Source: Methylophaga sulfidovorans
Lineage (GTDB): Bacteria; Pseudomonadota; Gammaproteobacteria; Nitrosococcales; Methylophagaceae
Assembly: GCF_900114205.1 (NCBI RefSeq)
Contig: NZ_FOSH01000002.1
Coordinates: 62,001-126,000 of the forward strand
Direction: 5' to 3'
Length of the DNA stretch: 64,000 nt
Part shown: positions 29,915 to 40,090 of the stretch, in pieces
How the letters are laid out: each line of letters opens with the position of its first letter
Position numbering within the stretch: the stretch's first letter is position 1
The notes under the pieces: generated by a model
Told to the model about the DNA's origin: nothing
Seen by the model: only the letters and a program-made list of their open reading frames with translations
The model's database searches: none
Translations under genes and position numbers: made by a program

Positions 29915-30378
29915 TTCTGCTCCGTTTTATTTCTGAAGCTATCGAAAATCAACAAAATGGCGCCAATACAGATCGCAGAATCAGCCACATTAAATGCTGG
30001 CCAATGGTAGGTACCATAATAGACATCCAGAAAATCGATCACATAACCATGCACAAAGCGATCAATCACATTACCCAGGGCACCGCCCAGGATTAATGCT
30101 AAAGAAGCCGCTTCCAGTTTCGCATCCGTTTTTAAGCGCTTAAGCCAAAACAGTAAGATGATACTCACCACAATGGCTAAACCGCTAAAAAACCAACGTT
30201 GCCAGCCGCTTTCTGCAGCAAGAAAACTAAATGCCGCACCATGGTTATACGCCAAAGTAATATTAAAAAAGGGCAAAACGGCTATAGACTGATACAGCTC
30301 CAATGCACTATTTGCCCACCATTTGCTGAGCTGATCAAATACAATCACCAAAGCAGAAAGATTCAACCATTTCAGCAT
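29911..30378 (-). CDS. lspA: Lipoprotein signal peptidase
   Basis: Inner-membrane aspartic protease that cleaves prolipoprotein signal peptides (155 residues, four TM helices). The catalytic aspartates are in GNVIDRFVHG and FNVADSAICIG. It is 9 nt downstream of ileS, the usual partner gene. Instead of fkpB and ispH, the next gene is hisC, overlapping by 4 nt. It would process BamD, the OprI-like protein and the outer-membrane efflux lipoprotein in this window. Confidence 0.96.
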   Translation of the reverse strand: MLKWLNLSALVIVFDQLSKWWANSALELYQSIAVLPFFNITLAYNHGAAFSFLAAESGWQRWFFSGLAIVVSIILLFWLKRLKTDAKLEAASLALILGGALGNVIDRFVHGYVIDFLDVYYGTYHWPAFNVADSAICIGAILLIFDSFRNKTEQK

Positions 30379-30387
30379 GCTATTTAT

Positions 30388-33192
30388 TTAAGCGAACCGT
30401 CTTAGCTCGCCATCTCCTTCGATATTGTCAACACAACGACTACATAACTCAGGGTGTTCGGGATTTTGTCCGACAGAGCTAACTTGGTGCCAGCAGCGAT
30501 CACAACGCTCATATTCAGCAGCTTTGATACTGACTAACACCTCAGGCATACTGGTCGAAACAGCTTGTTTAGCTGCTTCATCATTCAGGCTGTGGAGAGT
30601 GACTTTAGAAGTAATCAATACAAACTTTAATTCATCCTCAAGTTTGCTTAATAAAGCCAATAAACTATCATCAACAAATAAGCTGATTTCAGCGGTCAAA
30701 CCACCTTTAATCTTCCCTGCATTACGTTGATTTTCGAGTTCCTTAGCAACCACCTCTCTGACACTAAACACTTGGTTCCAGAAAGCCAAATCAAAGTCGG
30801 TGTTTTGAGTTAATGGTGCTAACTCATCACTCCAGAGATTAAGTAATACAGATTCATTACGCTCACCCGGTAAATATCCCCATAATTCATCAGCAGTAAA
30901 ACTTAGAATAGGCGCCATCCAACGTACCATCGCTTCCAGAATATGGTACATGGCTGTTTGTGATGAGCGTCTGCCCAAGCTATCTGTCTGCATGGTGTAT
31001 TGGCGATCTTTAGTGATATCCAGATACAAACTACCCATTTCATTGGCACAGAAATTATGTAATTTCTGATAAATCACATGGAACTGGTAACTTTCATAAG
31101 CCGCCAGAATATCTTGCTGTAAGTGATAAGCACGATCTAAGGCCCAACGGTCTAAAGGTAATAAATCGTTAACTGCAACCATGTCATTAGCCGGATCAAA
31201 ATCATCAAGATTCGATAAAAGATAGCGAGCGGTATTACGAATACGGCGATAAGAGTCAGCAGTACGTTTCAGAATTTCATCAGAAACGGTCATCTCACCA
31301 CTGTAATCAGCTGAGGCTACCCACAGACGAATAATGTCTGCCCCCAGATTGTTCATCACTTTCTGTGGAGAAACAGTGTTGCCCAACGACTTAGACATTT
31401 TTTTACCATTGGCATCAACAGTAAAGCCATGAGTCAATGCTGCTTTATAAGGTGCTTTACCTGTTGTCGCCACCGAAGTCAGCAAGGATGACTGGAACCA
31501 GCCACGATGTTGGTCGCTCCCTTCCAGATATAAGTCAGCAGGACGATTCAGATAGTCACGGCGTGCTAAAACACAGGCATGCGACACACCTGAGTCAAAC
31601 CAGACATCCAAGGTATCTGTAACCTTTTCATATTCAGCCGCTTGCTCACCTAATAAAGACTCAGGCTCTAAATCAAACCAGGCATCAATACCTTCTTGCT
31701 CTACTTTCTGAGCAACAGTTTCCATCAACTGTTCAGTATCAGGATGTAATTCACCTGTTTGTTGATGAACAAATAACGGAATCGGCACACCCCAGGTACG
31801 CTGACGTGAAATACACCAATCAGGACGTCCTTCCACCATATTTTCGATACGCTTTTGTCCCCAGGCAGGCATCCAGTCTGTATCGGCAATGGCTTTCATC
31901 GCGGCACTTCGCAGACCATTCTGGTCCATGCTAACGAACCATTGTGGCGTTGCACGGAAAATGATCGGGCTCTTATGACGCCAGCAGTGCGGATAGCTAT
32001 GTTGGATATCGATATGCGCCAACAGTGCGCCTTTTTCTTTCAAAAGCGCGATAACATCCGGATTCGCTTTAAATACAGATTTGCCAGCAAAAATCGGCGT
32101 ATCCGGTAAAAACACCCCATTACCACCAACCGGATTATCGACTTTTAAGTCATATTTCAGACCAACAACAAAGTCGTCTTGACCATGACCTGGAGCAGTA
32201 TGAACAGCCCCTGTACCAGCATCAGCAGTGACATGGTCACCTAAAATAACGGGTACTTGTCGGTCGTAAAATGGATGCTGGAGCAGTAAACCTTCCAGTT
32301 TTTCGCCTTTAAAGCGCGCCACTACTTCGGCTTCAATGTCATAACGTTGAAGCGCCGCTTCATACAATGATTCGGCTAAAACCAGTTGCTCGTTATCTGC
32401 TTGTAACAAAACATAAGTGAATTCAGGATTCACCGAAACAGCTTGATTAGCAGGTAATGTCCAAGGCGTGGTTGTCCAGATAGGTAAACTTACAACACCG
32501 TTACCTGACTGACCCACGGCTTTTTCAAAAGCATTTTGGTCAACAACATTAAAACGCACATCAATTGCTGGCGAGGTTTTATCTTCGTATTCAACTTCCG
32601 CCTCTGCTAAAGCAGAACCGCAGTCCACACACCAGTGCACAGGTTTCACACCTTTATGCAGGTGGCCTTGCTTAGTGATTTGTCCTAAGGTACGGATGAT
32701 GTCAGCTTCAAAGCTGAAATCCATCGTCAAATAGGGATTATCCCACTCACCCAAAACACCTAAACGTTTAAAGTCTTCGCGTTGACCATCCACTTGTTTC
32801 GCAGCATAATCACGACAGGCCTGACGAAACTCTTTGGCAGTGACTTTTACACCAGGTTTACCCACTTTCTTCTCGACATTCAGTTCGATAGGCAAACCAT
32901 GACAATCCCAGCCGGGAACATATGGCGCATCAAACCCACTCAAGGTTTTAGACTTGATAATAATATCTTTTAAAATCTTGTTAACGGCATGACCAATATG
33001 GATATCACCATTTGCATAAGGAGGACCATCATGCAAAATAAATTGTGGTCTACCTTTGGCCTGTTCACGAATTTTTTCGTAGAGATTAATGTCTTGCCAA
33101 TGTTGCAGCGTTTGAGGTTCACGATTAGGTAAACCGGCTTTCATCGGAAATGCTGTTGCAGGTAAATTTAACGTTTGTTTGTAGTCAGCCAC
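30388..33192 (-). CDS. ileS: Isoleucyl-tRNA synthetase
   Basis: Class I aminoacyl-tRNA synthetase charging tRNA-Ile (934 residues). It has the HIGH motif in [12 protein letters not shown], an editing domain with [12 protein letters not shown], and [10 protein letters not shown] (KMSKS). The C-terminal zinc cysteines are CDRCW and CSRC. This is the eubacterial short type with zinc finger, like E. coli. It is the first gene of the ileS-lspA-hisC series. ribF, often upstream of ileS, is absent; a divergent DUF3579 gene is there instead. Confidence 0.98.
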   Translation of the reverse strand: MADYKQTLNLPATAFPMKAGLPNREPQTLQHWQDINLYEKIREQAKGRPQFILHDGPPYANGDIHIGHAVNKILKDIIIKSKTLSGFDAPYVPGWDCHGLPIELNVEKKVGKPGVKVTAKEFRQACRDYAAKQVDGQREDFKRLGVLGEWDNPYLTMDFSFEADIIRTLGQITKQGHLHKGVKPVHWCVDCGSALAEAEVEYEDKTSPAIDVRFNVVDQNAFEKAVGQSGNGVVSLPIWTTTPWTLPANQAVSVNPEFTYVLLQADNEQLVLAESLYEAALQRYDIEAEVVARFKGEKLEGLLLQHPFYDRQVPVILGDHVTADAGTGAVHTAPGHGQDDFVVGLKYDLKVDNPVGGNGVFLPDTPIFAGKSVFKANPDVIALLKEKGALLAHIDIQHSYPHCWRHKSPIIFRATPQWFVSMDQNGLRSAAMKAIADTDWMPAWGQKRIENMVEGRPDWCISRQRTWGVPIPLFVHQQTGELHPDTEQLMETVAQKVEQEGIDAWFDLEPESLLGEQAAEYEKVTDTLDVWFDSGVSHACVLARRDYLNRPADLYLEGSDQHRGWFQSSLLTSVATTGKAPYKAALTHGFTVDANGKKMSKSLGNTVSPQKVMNNLGADIIRLWVASADYSGEMTVSDEILKRTADSYRRIRNTARYLLSNLDDFDPANDMVAVNDLLPLDRWALDRAYHLQQDILAAYESYQFHVIYQKLHNFCANEMGSLYLDITKDRQYTMQTDSLGRRSSQTAMYHILEAMVRWMAPILSFTADELWGYLPGERNESVLLNLWSDELAPLTQNTDFDLAFWNQVFSVREVVAKELENQRNAGKIKGGLTAEISLFVDDSLLALLSKLEDELKFVLITSKVTLHSLNDEAAKQAVSTSMPEVLVSIKAAEYERCDRCWHQVSSVGQNPEHPELCSRCVDNIEGDGELRRFA

Positions 33193-33354
33193 AAGATTCT
33201 CGTAGAGTAGGAAAACTAAAAGCGGTGATTATACGGATTTTTATTGCCGACCTAAATCATTGAAAGCACTTTTATTTACACTCTGTGCTTATGCAAACAG
33301 GATTATTTGCAGTAGAATGCCGATTTTAACCCATCACAATTGAGCTGACGCTTT

Positions 33355-33648
33355 ATGTCCATATCAAAAAAGGTGATCATCCGCGGACTAACTTTAGAGG
33401 GTGGAAAGTTTCGTCCCAGTGACTGGGCTGAGCGCTTATGCGGAGCGGTAGCTTCTTATGGCCCTGGCCGTCGCATCATTTTTCACCCAAGTGTCAGAAT
33501 GGCGACATTAGATGGCGTCAAATGCGTGGTGATTGATGCAGACTTAGAACAAAGAGACGAAATGCTTTTCGACTTTCTGGTCGATTTTGCCAAAGACAAC
33601 AAGCTACAAATCGACCACACCGATAATTTCGACTCAGAGCAACACTAA
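33355..33648 (+). CDS. DUF3579-type conserved protein
   Basis: Small soluble protein (97 residues) that I associate with the DUF3579 family, function unknown. Recognisable parts are IIRGLTLEGGKFRPSDWAER, RRIIFHPSVRMA and a negatively charged C-terminus. It is divergent from ileS and its stop overlaps the stop of the converging CBS gene by 4 nt. No signal peptide or TM. The family call is from memory. Confidence 0.8.
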   Translation: MSISKKVIIRGLTLEGGKFRPSDWAERLCGAVASYGPGRRIIFHPSVRMATLDGVKCVVIDADLEQRDEMLFDFLVDFAKDNKLQIDHTDNFDSEQH

Positions 33649-34097
33649 GTTTCCTGCTCAGCATCAGGCCAGTTCTGAATATAATTTTTTAGCAGCTTAT
33701 TCTCAAACTTGGCTTTTTTCAGCAGCTCTTCCACGATATCGGTAATAGATAACATACCTTCCAGCTTGCCTTTATAGACAACAGGTAAGTGACGGATATT
33801 ATATTCCACCATTTTATTCATCACTTCTTCGAGCGTGTTATCTGGTTCACAGGTATGCGGATTGGGGGTCATGGCATCACTGACCAACCTCTGATGCCAC
33901 TGTTCTGGATCGGTATCCAGAATTTTCAGAATATCCCGTTCTGATAATATTCCAATCATCGCACCATTAGGTTCAGTAATGATTAATGAACCTATCCGGT
34001 GTTCCATCAACATAGCAACCGCTTTATCCAGACTATCTGTTGGCGATAAGCCAATGACAGGTTTACCTTTATTTTTGGTAATCGATCTGACTTTCAT
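33645..34097 (-). CDS. CBS-domain-pair protein
   Basis: 150-residue protein consisting of two CBS domains, a fold that binds adenosine nucleotides. CBS1 is at about residues 10-62 (SPTDSLDKAVAMLMEHRIGS, ILSERDILKIL) and CBS2 at about 75-130 (TCEPDNTLEEVMNKMVEYNI, LSITDIVEELL). No enzyme domain is attached. Its partner is unknown. It stands alone between a converging gene and the receptor gene. Confidence 0.9.
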   Translation of the reverse strand: MKVRSITKNKGKPVIGLSPTDSLDKAVAMLMEHRIGSLIITEPNGAMIGILSERDILKILDTDPEQWHQRLVSDAMTPNPHTCEPDNTLEEVMNKMVEYNIRHLPVVYKGKLEGMLSITDIVEELLKKAKFENKLLKNYIQNWPDAEQET

Positions 34098-34167
34098 GGT
34101 CCTGCCCCTCTTCTCTGAGTGCTGAGGCCTATTCTGCTTGAGTCAGTAAGTGTTTGGCAACAAATAA

Positions 34168-34204
34168 GAAAAAAGGATTGCATGATAATTCATGCAACCC
34201 TTTG
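34168..34204 (-). terminator. Terminator of the TonB-dependent receptor gene
   Basis: A hairpin with 8-bp core TTGCATGA-taat-TCATGCAA, one mismatch and two more G-C pairs is followed on the minus strand by a run of T. It starts just past the receptor stop codon. Confidence 0.85.
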
Positions 34205-34209
34205 TGGAA

Positions 34210-36693
34210 CTACCAGTTGTAAGTAGCTGAAGCAATGACTCGACGACCATCACCGAAGTAACACACCAGATCCGTACACGTGGTTGTGTATTCACGATCA
34301 AATAAGTTACTGACATTTAGCGCCAGTCTTACATCATCAAAGTCATAACGGAGACTGGCATCAGTTAATGTGTAACCGCCGGTTTCAATATCGACGCTCT
34401 GATTACCACTTATTGGACTCAAATTGTCTCTACCAATATAAGTGCTTTCTCCTATATAACGTAAGCCAGCGCCCATTCCCAAGCCTTTCAGTACACCGCT
34501 TGTTTGTGTGTAATCCGGCCATACACTCGCTGTTTGGCGTGGTTGATTAGGTATCAGGCTATCTTTTTCCCAGCTATTAGGGCTTTTAGTAATACGCGCA
34601 TCTACATAGCTATAAGCTGCTGAGAGCTTAAGTTGCTCTGTTAACTCCAAACCAACTTCAATCTCTATACCGGTAGAATTCACTTCACCGACCTGACGAG
34701 AAATATTATTGGTACCAGAAAGATCATATTCAGTTATCACATAATCATCTTTGATTAAATCAAAAGCCGCTAAACTAATAAAACCATCAATATTTTTGGG
34801 TTCATATTTAACACCAACTTCATATTGTTTGGCTTTTTCTGGATCAAATAAATTGCCTTCCACATCAGTACTGGTTACTAAGTTAAATGATTCGCTATAA
34901 CTGATATAAGGTGATAGGCCATTATCGAATTTATAAAGCAGACCAACGCGACCTGAAAAGTCTTCCGCTGATTTATCTGCATCATTAGCTGTGTTATTTG
35001 AGAAATCTACATCAACATCATTTTTGACCCAGTCATAACGCCCACCAATAAGCAAGCGCCAATTTTCATAAGCCAGTTGATCCTGAATATAAAGTCCGGT
35101 TTGACGTGAGTAGACATCCTTCTTATTGCTAAGAGACAAATTACCAACGGCTGAACCATACACAGGATTTAAATAATTAATAGCTGAGGCTGTTCCACTG
35201 AAATTCTTTTCTGTTGAATCAGAATACCGCCAATCAAGACCAATAAGCACATCATGAGTTAGCTTTCCACTATCAAAATGAGCTAACAGCTGATTATCTA
35301 CAGCAAATGCGTTTAAATCTTCTTTCCTTCTGGATGCTTCTCTTCCTTGTATCCCTTTCGTTAAGTCGCTCGCTAATATATTTCGACTGATCCCTAATGC
35401 TTTAAAATCAAGATTGACGTGATCATAACGTGTATTTTGTCTGAATGACCATGTGTCATTAAATGCATGGGAAAACTCATATCCAACAGATCGATAATCA
35501 CGATCAAAGTTATTAAAATCTTCCTCACCATCAAAAAATCCAAATTCTCGGTCGTATACCTTCGCCCCACCTTTAAAAGCACTAAATGTCTTCAATAATG
35601 TTGGTGAAAAATGACTATTAAAGCTATAAGTTTGCTTATCATGCTGCTCTAGAGCCAGTACTGTTAATTGGGTGTCGTCACTGATATTCCAGGTTAATGA
35701 CGGAGCCACCATCTTCCGTCTTGAATCGTTGTAATCAACTTCGGAATTACCATCGTTTCCGACAAAGGTTAGGCGATAAAGAAGCTTGCCTTCATCATCG
35801 ACTTTGCCACTAAAATCCCCTGCCAACTCAAAGAAATCATCACTGCCGGCTGATAGACGTAGCTCATGCAAAGTTTCTTCTGTAGGGCGTTTGCTGACTA
35901 GGTTGACCAAACCACCCGGTTGCGCCTGTCCATAAGTGACGGAGCTCGGGCCACGAATCACTTCTACACGTTCTAATGCATAACTATCTGCTCTAGGCAG
36001 ACCATAAGTACTGGTTGGTATCAAGAGACCATCACGATACACTTGGTTTTTAGCATCAAAGCCTCGCAAGCTGAACCAGTCATAACGCGTATCGTAACCG
36101 TAAGGCACACTTAAACTTGGCGTGTATTGCAAAGCCTGTGTGACTGTTTTTACACCACGATTAATGAGCTGCTGCTGTGTCACCACCGAGATAGACTGAG
36201 GCGTATCAAAAATAGACGCATTGGTTTTTGTTGCGCTTGTGCCTCTCTCAGCATGATAACTATCGATAGGGTCATACGCTGACAAGCTGGTATGTTGTCC
36301 GGTGACAGTGACTACCGGTAAATCGGCTGATTTATCACTACTTTGAGTCAGTCGATAACTTGTGTCTGATTGCTGAACCACAGATAGAGGTGTGCCTCGC
36401 AACAATATTTGCAGGCCTTCACTAATTTTATAATCCCCTTTCAGTCCTGAGGTTTTATAAGGTGCAGCGAGTTCTGGTGAAAAACTTAATAAAATACCAG
36501 CTTGCCGTCCGAACTGATTCAGAGCCGTCGCCAAATCACCTGCGGCAACATTAAAGGTTCTTTTTTCATTACTCTGCGCTGATACTTGCTCCGCTGCCAG
36601 TGCAGATGTGGTAGATAATACAGTTAAGCCAGCCGCAGCGAGCAAAGCTGTGGTCAGCGTTACTGCGCTTAATAATGCAGGTTTATTGAACAT
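34210..36693 (-). CDS. TonB-dependent siderophore receptor with N-terminal signalling (STN) domain
   Basis: Outer-membrane ferric-siderophore receptor of the FecA/FpvA type (827 residues). The frame begins with GTG at 36705, but the ATG at 36691-36693 has GAGGA five nt upstream. The signal peptide ends near SALAAEQ. The STN domain follows (RTFNVAAGDLATALNQFG), then a TonB box-like VVTVTG. The plug has RGFD and PSSVTYGQAQPGGLVNLVSK, and a 22-strand barrel ends in aromatic YNW. The STN domain talks to the FecR protein encoded upstream. The substrate cannot be told from sequence. Confidence 0.94.
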   Translation of the reverse strand: MFNKPALLSAVTLTTALLAAAGLTVLSTTSALAAEQVSAQSNEKRTFNVAAGDLATALNQFGRQAGILLSFSPELAAPYKTSGLKGDYKISEGLQILLRGTPLSVVQQSDTSYRLTQSSDKSADLPVVTVTGQHTSLSAYDPIDSYHAERGTSATKTNASIFDTPQSISVVTQQQLINRGVKTVTQALQYTPSLSVPYGYDTRYDWFSLRGFDAKNQVYRDGLLIPTSTYGLPRADSYALERVEVIRGPSSVTYGQAQPGGLVNLVSKRPTEETLHELRLSAGSDDFFELAGDFSGKVDDEGKLLYRLTFVGNDGNSEVDYNDSRRKMVAPSLTWNISDDTQLTVLALEQHDKQTYSFNSHFSPTLLKTFSAFKGGAKVYDREFGFFDGEEDFNNFDRDYRSVGYEFSHAFNDTWSFRQNTRYDHVNLDFKALGISRNILASDLTKGIQGREASRRKEDLNAFAVDNQLLAHFDSGKLTHDVLIGLDWRYSDSTEKNFSGTASAINYLNPVYGSAVGNLSLSNKKDVYSRQTGLYIQDQLAYENWRLLIGGRYDWVKNDVDVDFSNNTANDADKSAEDFSGRVGLLYKFDNGLSPYISYSESFNLVTSTDVEGNLFDPEKAKQYEVGVKYEPKNIDGFISLAAFDLIKDDYVITEYDLSGTNNISRQVGEVNSTGIEIEVGLELTEQLKLSAAYSYVDARITKSPNSWEKDSLIPNQPRQTASVWPDYTQTSGVLKGLGMGAGLRYIGESTYIGRDNLSPISGNQSVDIETGGYTLTDASLRYDFDDVRLALNVSNLFDREYTTTCTDLVCYFGDGRRVIASATYNW

Positions 36694-36768
36694 GAGATTC
36701 CTCACTTTCCATTAACAAATAGTGTCTATTTGTTGTGTCACGTGAGAATGAAAAACAGACCAAAAAAT

Positions 36769-37737
36769 TTAACTTGTTTGCTGTGGTTTCAACGTTATCC
36801 AATAACGTGTTCTATACACTAACTCAAGCTGAAGTGTTGCAGCTAAGGCTTTTAAGACCTGATCTATCTTGTTTAGAGGGTAAGTACCAGAAACCCGCCG
36901 ATCGGCTATTGAAGGGTCACAACGTAACCAGCCATGATGATAATTTTCCAGCTCAGTCAGTACATCAGCCAAAGGTAAATTATCAGCCACTAATATATGT
37001 TGTTGCCATGCCAAGGCCTCATCTCTGGCAGGCATAATGGAGCCCAACGGATCATCAGTAAAACTGACCTGATGACCTGCTTTAATCAGCAGCGGTGAAA
37101 TTTTATTCTGTATAAGAACATTCACAGCCCCCTCATAAACAGCGACTAAAGCCGCATTGTCACGCTGTCTTACATAAAAACGGGTGCCCAATGGTTGTAA
37201 GTCAGCCCAGGGAGTGTGTAATAAAAAGGGTCTGCTATCTTTTCCTGTTGTGATAACAACATCACCTGCCAGCAAAGTAAGGTAACGCTGCTGCTCTGAA
37301 TACTGTACTGAAAATGCTGTATTGGCATTCATATATACATGCGTACCATCAGCCAGAGTTACCTGCCGGGTCTCAGCAGTGCCCGTATGGTAATCAGCCA
37401 TTAATGGGGAAAGAAGCGCATCATTCTTTAATAACGCCCATGAGCCACCGCTGACAATCGCGATACCTGCCAATGATTGCAAAAAATGACGGCGACTTTT
37501 AGCCGCTTTATCAAAAGATTGGTGAGTTACCGCTCGTGTAAGTGGTGAGCTTAGAGAACTCAGCTCATTATTAACCTGCTCGATTCTTGACCAGGCCAGC
37601 TGATGACGGGCATCGGCCTCAAGCCATTTCTGCCATTGCTGCCTGAGCACATGGTCATCATCACGTTCACTTAAGCTCAGATACCATTCAATAGCCTCTA
37701 ATGCGATTTTTTGTTCTATTTGAATGGCTTCAGACAT
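36769..37737 (-). CDS. FecR-type anti-sigma/signal transducer
   Basis: Inner-membrane regulator (322 residues) that relays receptor occupancy to the FecI-type sigma factor. An N-terminal cytoplasmic DUF4880-like segment (about 12-55) precedes residues 81-87, SRRHFLQ. These precede the hydrophobic stretch SLAGIAIVSGGSWALL, so this is an internal twin-arginine-type motif. The periplasmic FecR domain has LADGTHVYMNANTAFSV and LLAGDVVIT. The C-terminus carries a short secretin/STN-like domain (VSGTYPLNKIDQVLKALA). It lies 3 nt after the sigma gene and 75 nt before the receptor. Confidence 0.93.
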   Translation of the reverse strand: MSEAIQIEQKIALEAIEWYLSLSERDDDHVLRQQWQKWLEADARHQLAWSRIEQVNNELSSLSSPLTRAVTHQSFDKAAKSRRHFLQSLAGIAIVSGGSWALLKNDALLSPLMADYHTGTAETRQVTLADGTHVYMNANTAFSVQYSEQQRYLTLLAGDVVITTGKDSRPFLLHTPWADLQPLGTRFYVRQRDNAALVAVYEGAVNVLIQNKISPLLIKAGHQVSFTDDPLGSIMPARDEALAWQQHILVADNLPLADVLTELENYHHGWLRCDPSIADRRVSGTYPLNKIDQVLKALAATLQLELVYRTRYWITLKPQQTS

Positions 37738-37740
37738 TGT

Positions 37741-38253
37741 TTAGTTCACGCTGATGGCAAAATAACATTGGGCAGCAGCACGACTTAGATAGCGTTTAAC
37801 TGTAGACACCGAAACAGACAATTTCTCAGCAATTTCCTGTTGTTTCATTCCGTCCAGTTGAGCATAAAGAAATGCACGTTTCACATCCTGCGGCAAACCT
37901 TGTAATCGCTGATTAATCGCCACTATCGACTCAATAATAATAGCCTGCTCTTCTTCAGAGGGGTGTAAATCTTCAGGTATCTCAGCAATAGCCTCTAAAT
38001 AGGCTCTTTCAACATATTGACGTCGCCAATGGTTAGCGACATTACGCTTGGCCAGCGTGGTCAGAAATGCACGCGGCTCTTCTAACAATAGCTGTTCCTC
38101 ACGCGCCAATAAGGTCACAAAAATATCATGGGAAATATCAGCAGCAGATTCCGTTGACCCCACTTTGCCTCTTAGCCAGCGAAATAACCAACTATGGTGT
38201 TGCCGATAAAGACTAGCGATGGTTTGTTGCTCTGACTCCTGATAAACGGACAT
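37741..38253 (-). CDS. ECF sigma factor, FecI family
   Basis: RNA polymerase sigma factor (170 residues) for the iron-uptake locus. Region 2 includes LFRWLRGKVGSTESAADISHDIFV and region 4 the helix-turn-helix KQQEIAEKLSVSVSTVKRYL. It precedes fecR-like and receptor genes, the standard cell-surface signalling order sigma-FecR-receptor. An AGG ribosome-binding site and a Fur-box-like site lie upstream, so it is probably repressed when iron is plentiful. Confidence 0.94.
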   Translation of the reverse strand: MSVYQESEQQTIASLYRQHHSWLFRWLRGKVGSTESAADISHDIFVTLLAREEQLLLEEPRAFLTTLAKRNVANHWRRQYVERAYLEAIAEIPEDLHPSEEEQAIIIESIVAINQRLQGLPQDVKRAFLYAQLDGMKQQEIAEKLSVSVSTVKRYLSRAAAQCYFAISVN

Positions 38254-38272
38254 AGATTGCCTGACGAGTTAA

Positions 38273-38291
38273 GTAAATAAGAATCATTATC
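38273..38291. promoter_or_regulatory. Fur-box-like site upstream of the FecI-type sigma gene
   Basis: The 19 nt match the classical Fur consensus GATAATGATAATCATTATC at 15 of 19 positions by eye. The right half, AATCATTATC, is exact. It begins 20 nt upstream of the sigma ATG and overlaps a TATGAT-like -10 on the minus strand. Confidence 0.75.
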
Positions 38292-38332
38292 ATATAATAC
38301 TCAACCTTAATCAGGCAATAACTATTCAGCTA

Positions 38333-39913
38333 TCAGAGATGTTCGCGAGTTGCCCGGAAGTCGATATCAGGCCAGCGTTCCATCGTCAGATCAAGATTTA
38401 CTCGTGTTGGGGCGATATAAGTCAGATTGCCTGCGCCATCCAGTGCCAGATTTTGTGATGCTTTCTTTTTAAACTCTTCCAGTTTGCGTTCATCATCACA
38501 GTACACCCAGCGAGCGGTATATACCTGAACAGCTTCATACGCACATTCCACGTTATATTCACCTTTCAAACGGTGAACTACCACGTCGAACTGAAGCACA
38601 CCTACCGCACCCAAGATAAGATCATTATTATCCAGCGGACGGAATAACTGAGTTGCACCCTCTTCACTCAGCTGCTGTAAGCCTTTTAATAGTGCTTTAT
38701 TCTTAAGAGGATCTTTTAATCTGACCCGACGGAATAACTCAGGCGCGAAATAAGGAATACCGGTGAACTGAAGCACTTCGCCTTGGGTAAAGGTGTCGCC
38801 AATCTGAATGGTGCCGTGATTATGCAACCCTAAAATATCGCCAGGATAAGCTTCTTCAGCCTGCTCACGCTCAGCTGCCATAAAGGTCACCGCATTGGCA
38901 ATAGTGACATCCTTGCCAATTCGTGACTGATGCAGCTTCATACCTTTTGTGTATTTGCCAGAACACACTCGTAAAAAGGCAATACGGTCACGATGTTTCG
39001 GATCCATATTGGCCTGAATCTTAAATACAAAACCGCTGAACGCTTCTTCGGTCGCATCCACTTCACGTGTTTTTGTTTCACGTGGCTGTGGTGGTGGTGC
39101 ATATTCGACGAAAGAATCCATCAACTCGGTAATACCAAAGTTATTCATTGCTGAACCGAAAAAGACTGGGGTTAGACGTCCTGCCAGAAATTCATCCAAA
39201 ACAAATTCATGGCTAGCACCACGCACTAATTCAATTTCTTCGCGTAAGTCTTCGGCCATACTGCCAAACAGCTCATCCAATCTGGGATTATCCAAGCCCT
39301 CAATGATTTCTCCGGCTTCTTTGCTGTGCGGCTCAAACAAATGCACACTGTCATTTAATAAATGGAAAATACCTTTGAAGCCTTTACCCATCCCGATTGG
39401 CCAGGTAATCGGCGCACATTGGATGTTCAGAATCGTTTCGACTTCATCAAGTAGTTCAATCGGTTCACGACCTTCCCGATCAAGTTTATTAACGAAGGTC
39501 AGAATCGGCGTGTCACGCAGACGACAGACTTCCATTAATTTGATGGTACGTTCTTCAACACCTTTTGCACTGTCAATCACCATCAAGGCCGAGTCAACAG
39601 CGGTTAATGTCCGGTAGGTATCTTCCGAGAAGTCAGCATGACCCGGAGTATCCAGAAGATTAACGATACGATCACGATATGGAAACTGCATTACAGAAGA
39701 CGTTACTGATATGCCCCGTTCTTTCTCCATTTCCATCCAGTCTGATGTAGCGTGACGATCGGTTTTCCGGGATTTAACACTCCCCGCCATCTGAATCGCA
39801 CCACCGAAATAGAGCAGCTTTTCAGTTAATGTCGTTTTACCGGCATCCGGATGCGAAATAATCGCAAAAGTGCGGCGCTTTGATGCTGCTTGTTGAACTG
39901 GGCTAGATGACAT
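38333..39913 (-). CDS. prfC: Peptide chain release factor 3
   Basis: GTPase that recycles RF1/RF2 after termination (526 residues, normal). It shows the G1 motif [10 protein letters not shown] at about 20-29, followed by [14 protein letters not shown] (G3) and [10 protein letters not shown] (G4). The C-terminal half has the RF3-specific [20 protein letters not shown]. It stands as a single gene divergent from the deoR-like gene. Confidence 0.97.
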   Translation of the reverse strand: MSSSPVQQAASKRRTFAIISHPDAGKTTLTEKLLYFGGAIQMAGSVKSRKTDRHATSDWMEMEKERGISVTSSVMQFPYRDRIVNLLDTPGHADFSEDTYRTLTAVDSALMVIDSAKGVEERTIKLMEVCRLRDTPILTFVNKLDREGREPIELLDEVETILNIQCAPITWPIGMGKGFKGIFHLLNDSVHLFEPHSKEAGEIIEGLDNPRLDELFGSMAEDLREEIELVRGASHEFVLDEFLAGRLTPVFFGSAMNNFGITELMDSFVEYAPPPQPRETKTREVDATEEAFSGFVFKIQANMDPKHRDRIAFLRVCSGKYTKGMKLHQSRIGKDVTIANAVTFMAAEREQAEEAYPGDILGLHNHGTIQIGDTFTQGEVLQFTGIPYFAPELFRRVRLKDPLKNKALLKGLQQLSEEGATQLFRPLDNNDLILGAVGVLQFDVVVHRLKGEYNVECAYEAVQVYTARWVYCDDERKLEEFKKKASQNLALDGAGNLTYIAPTRVNLDLTMERWPDIDFRATREHL

Positions 39914-40090
39914 GAATGTAGTGCTCTTATGAATACTAATATTCTGAAGGTTCAGAAAAGTCGCCTATTTTCGCTGAAAACGCATGGGGAAACAATCAAA
40001 CAAGACAAATCCTAATGCGATTAACACAACAGACATATTAGCGAGACGAGATTTTGTGGTAACTTTTAGCTTCTTCATAAGGCTGTAACT

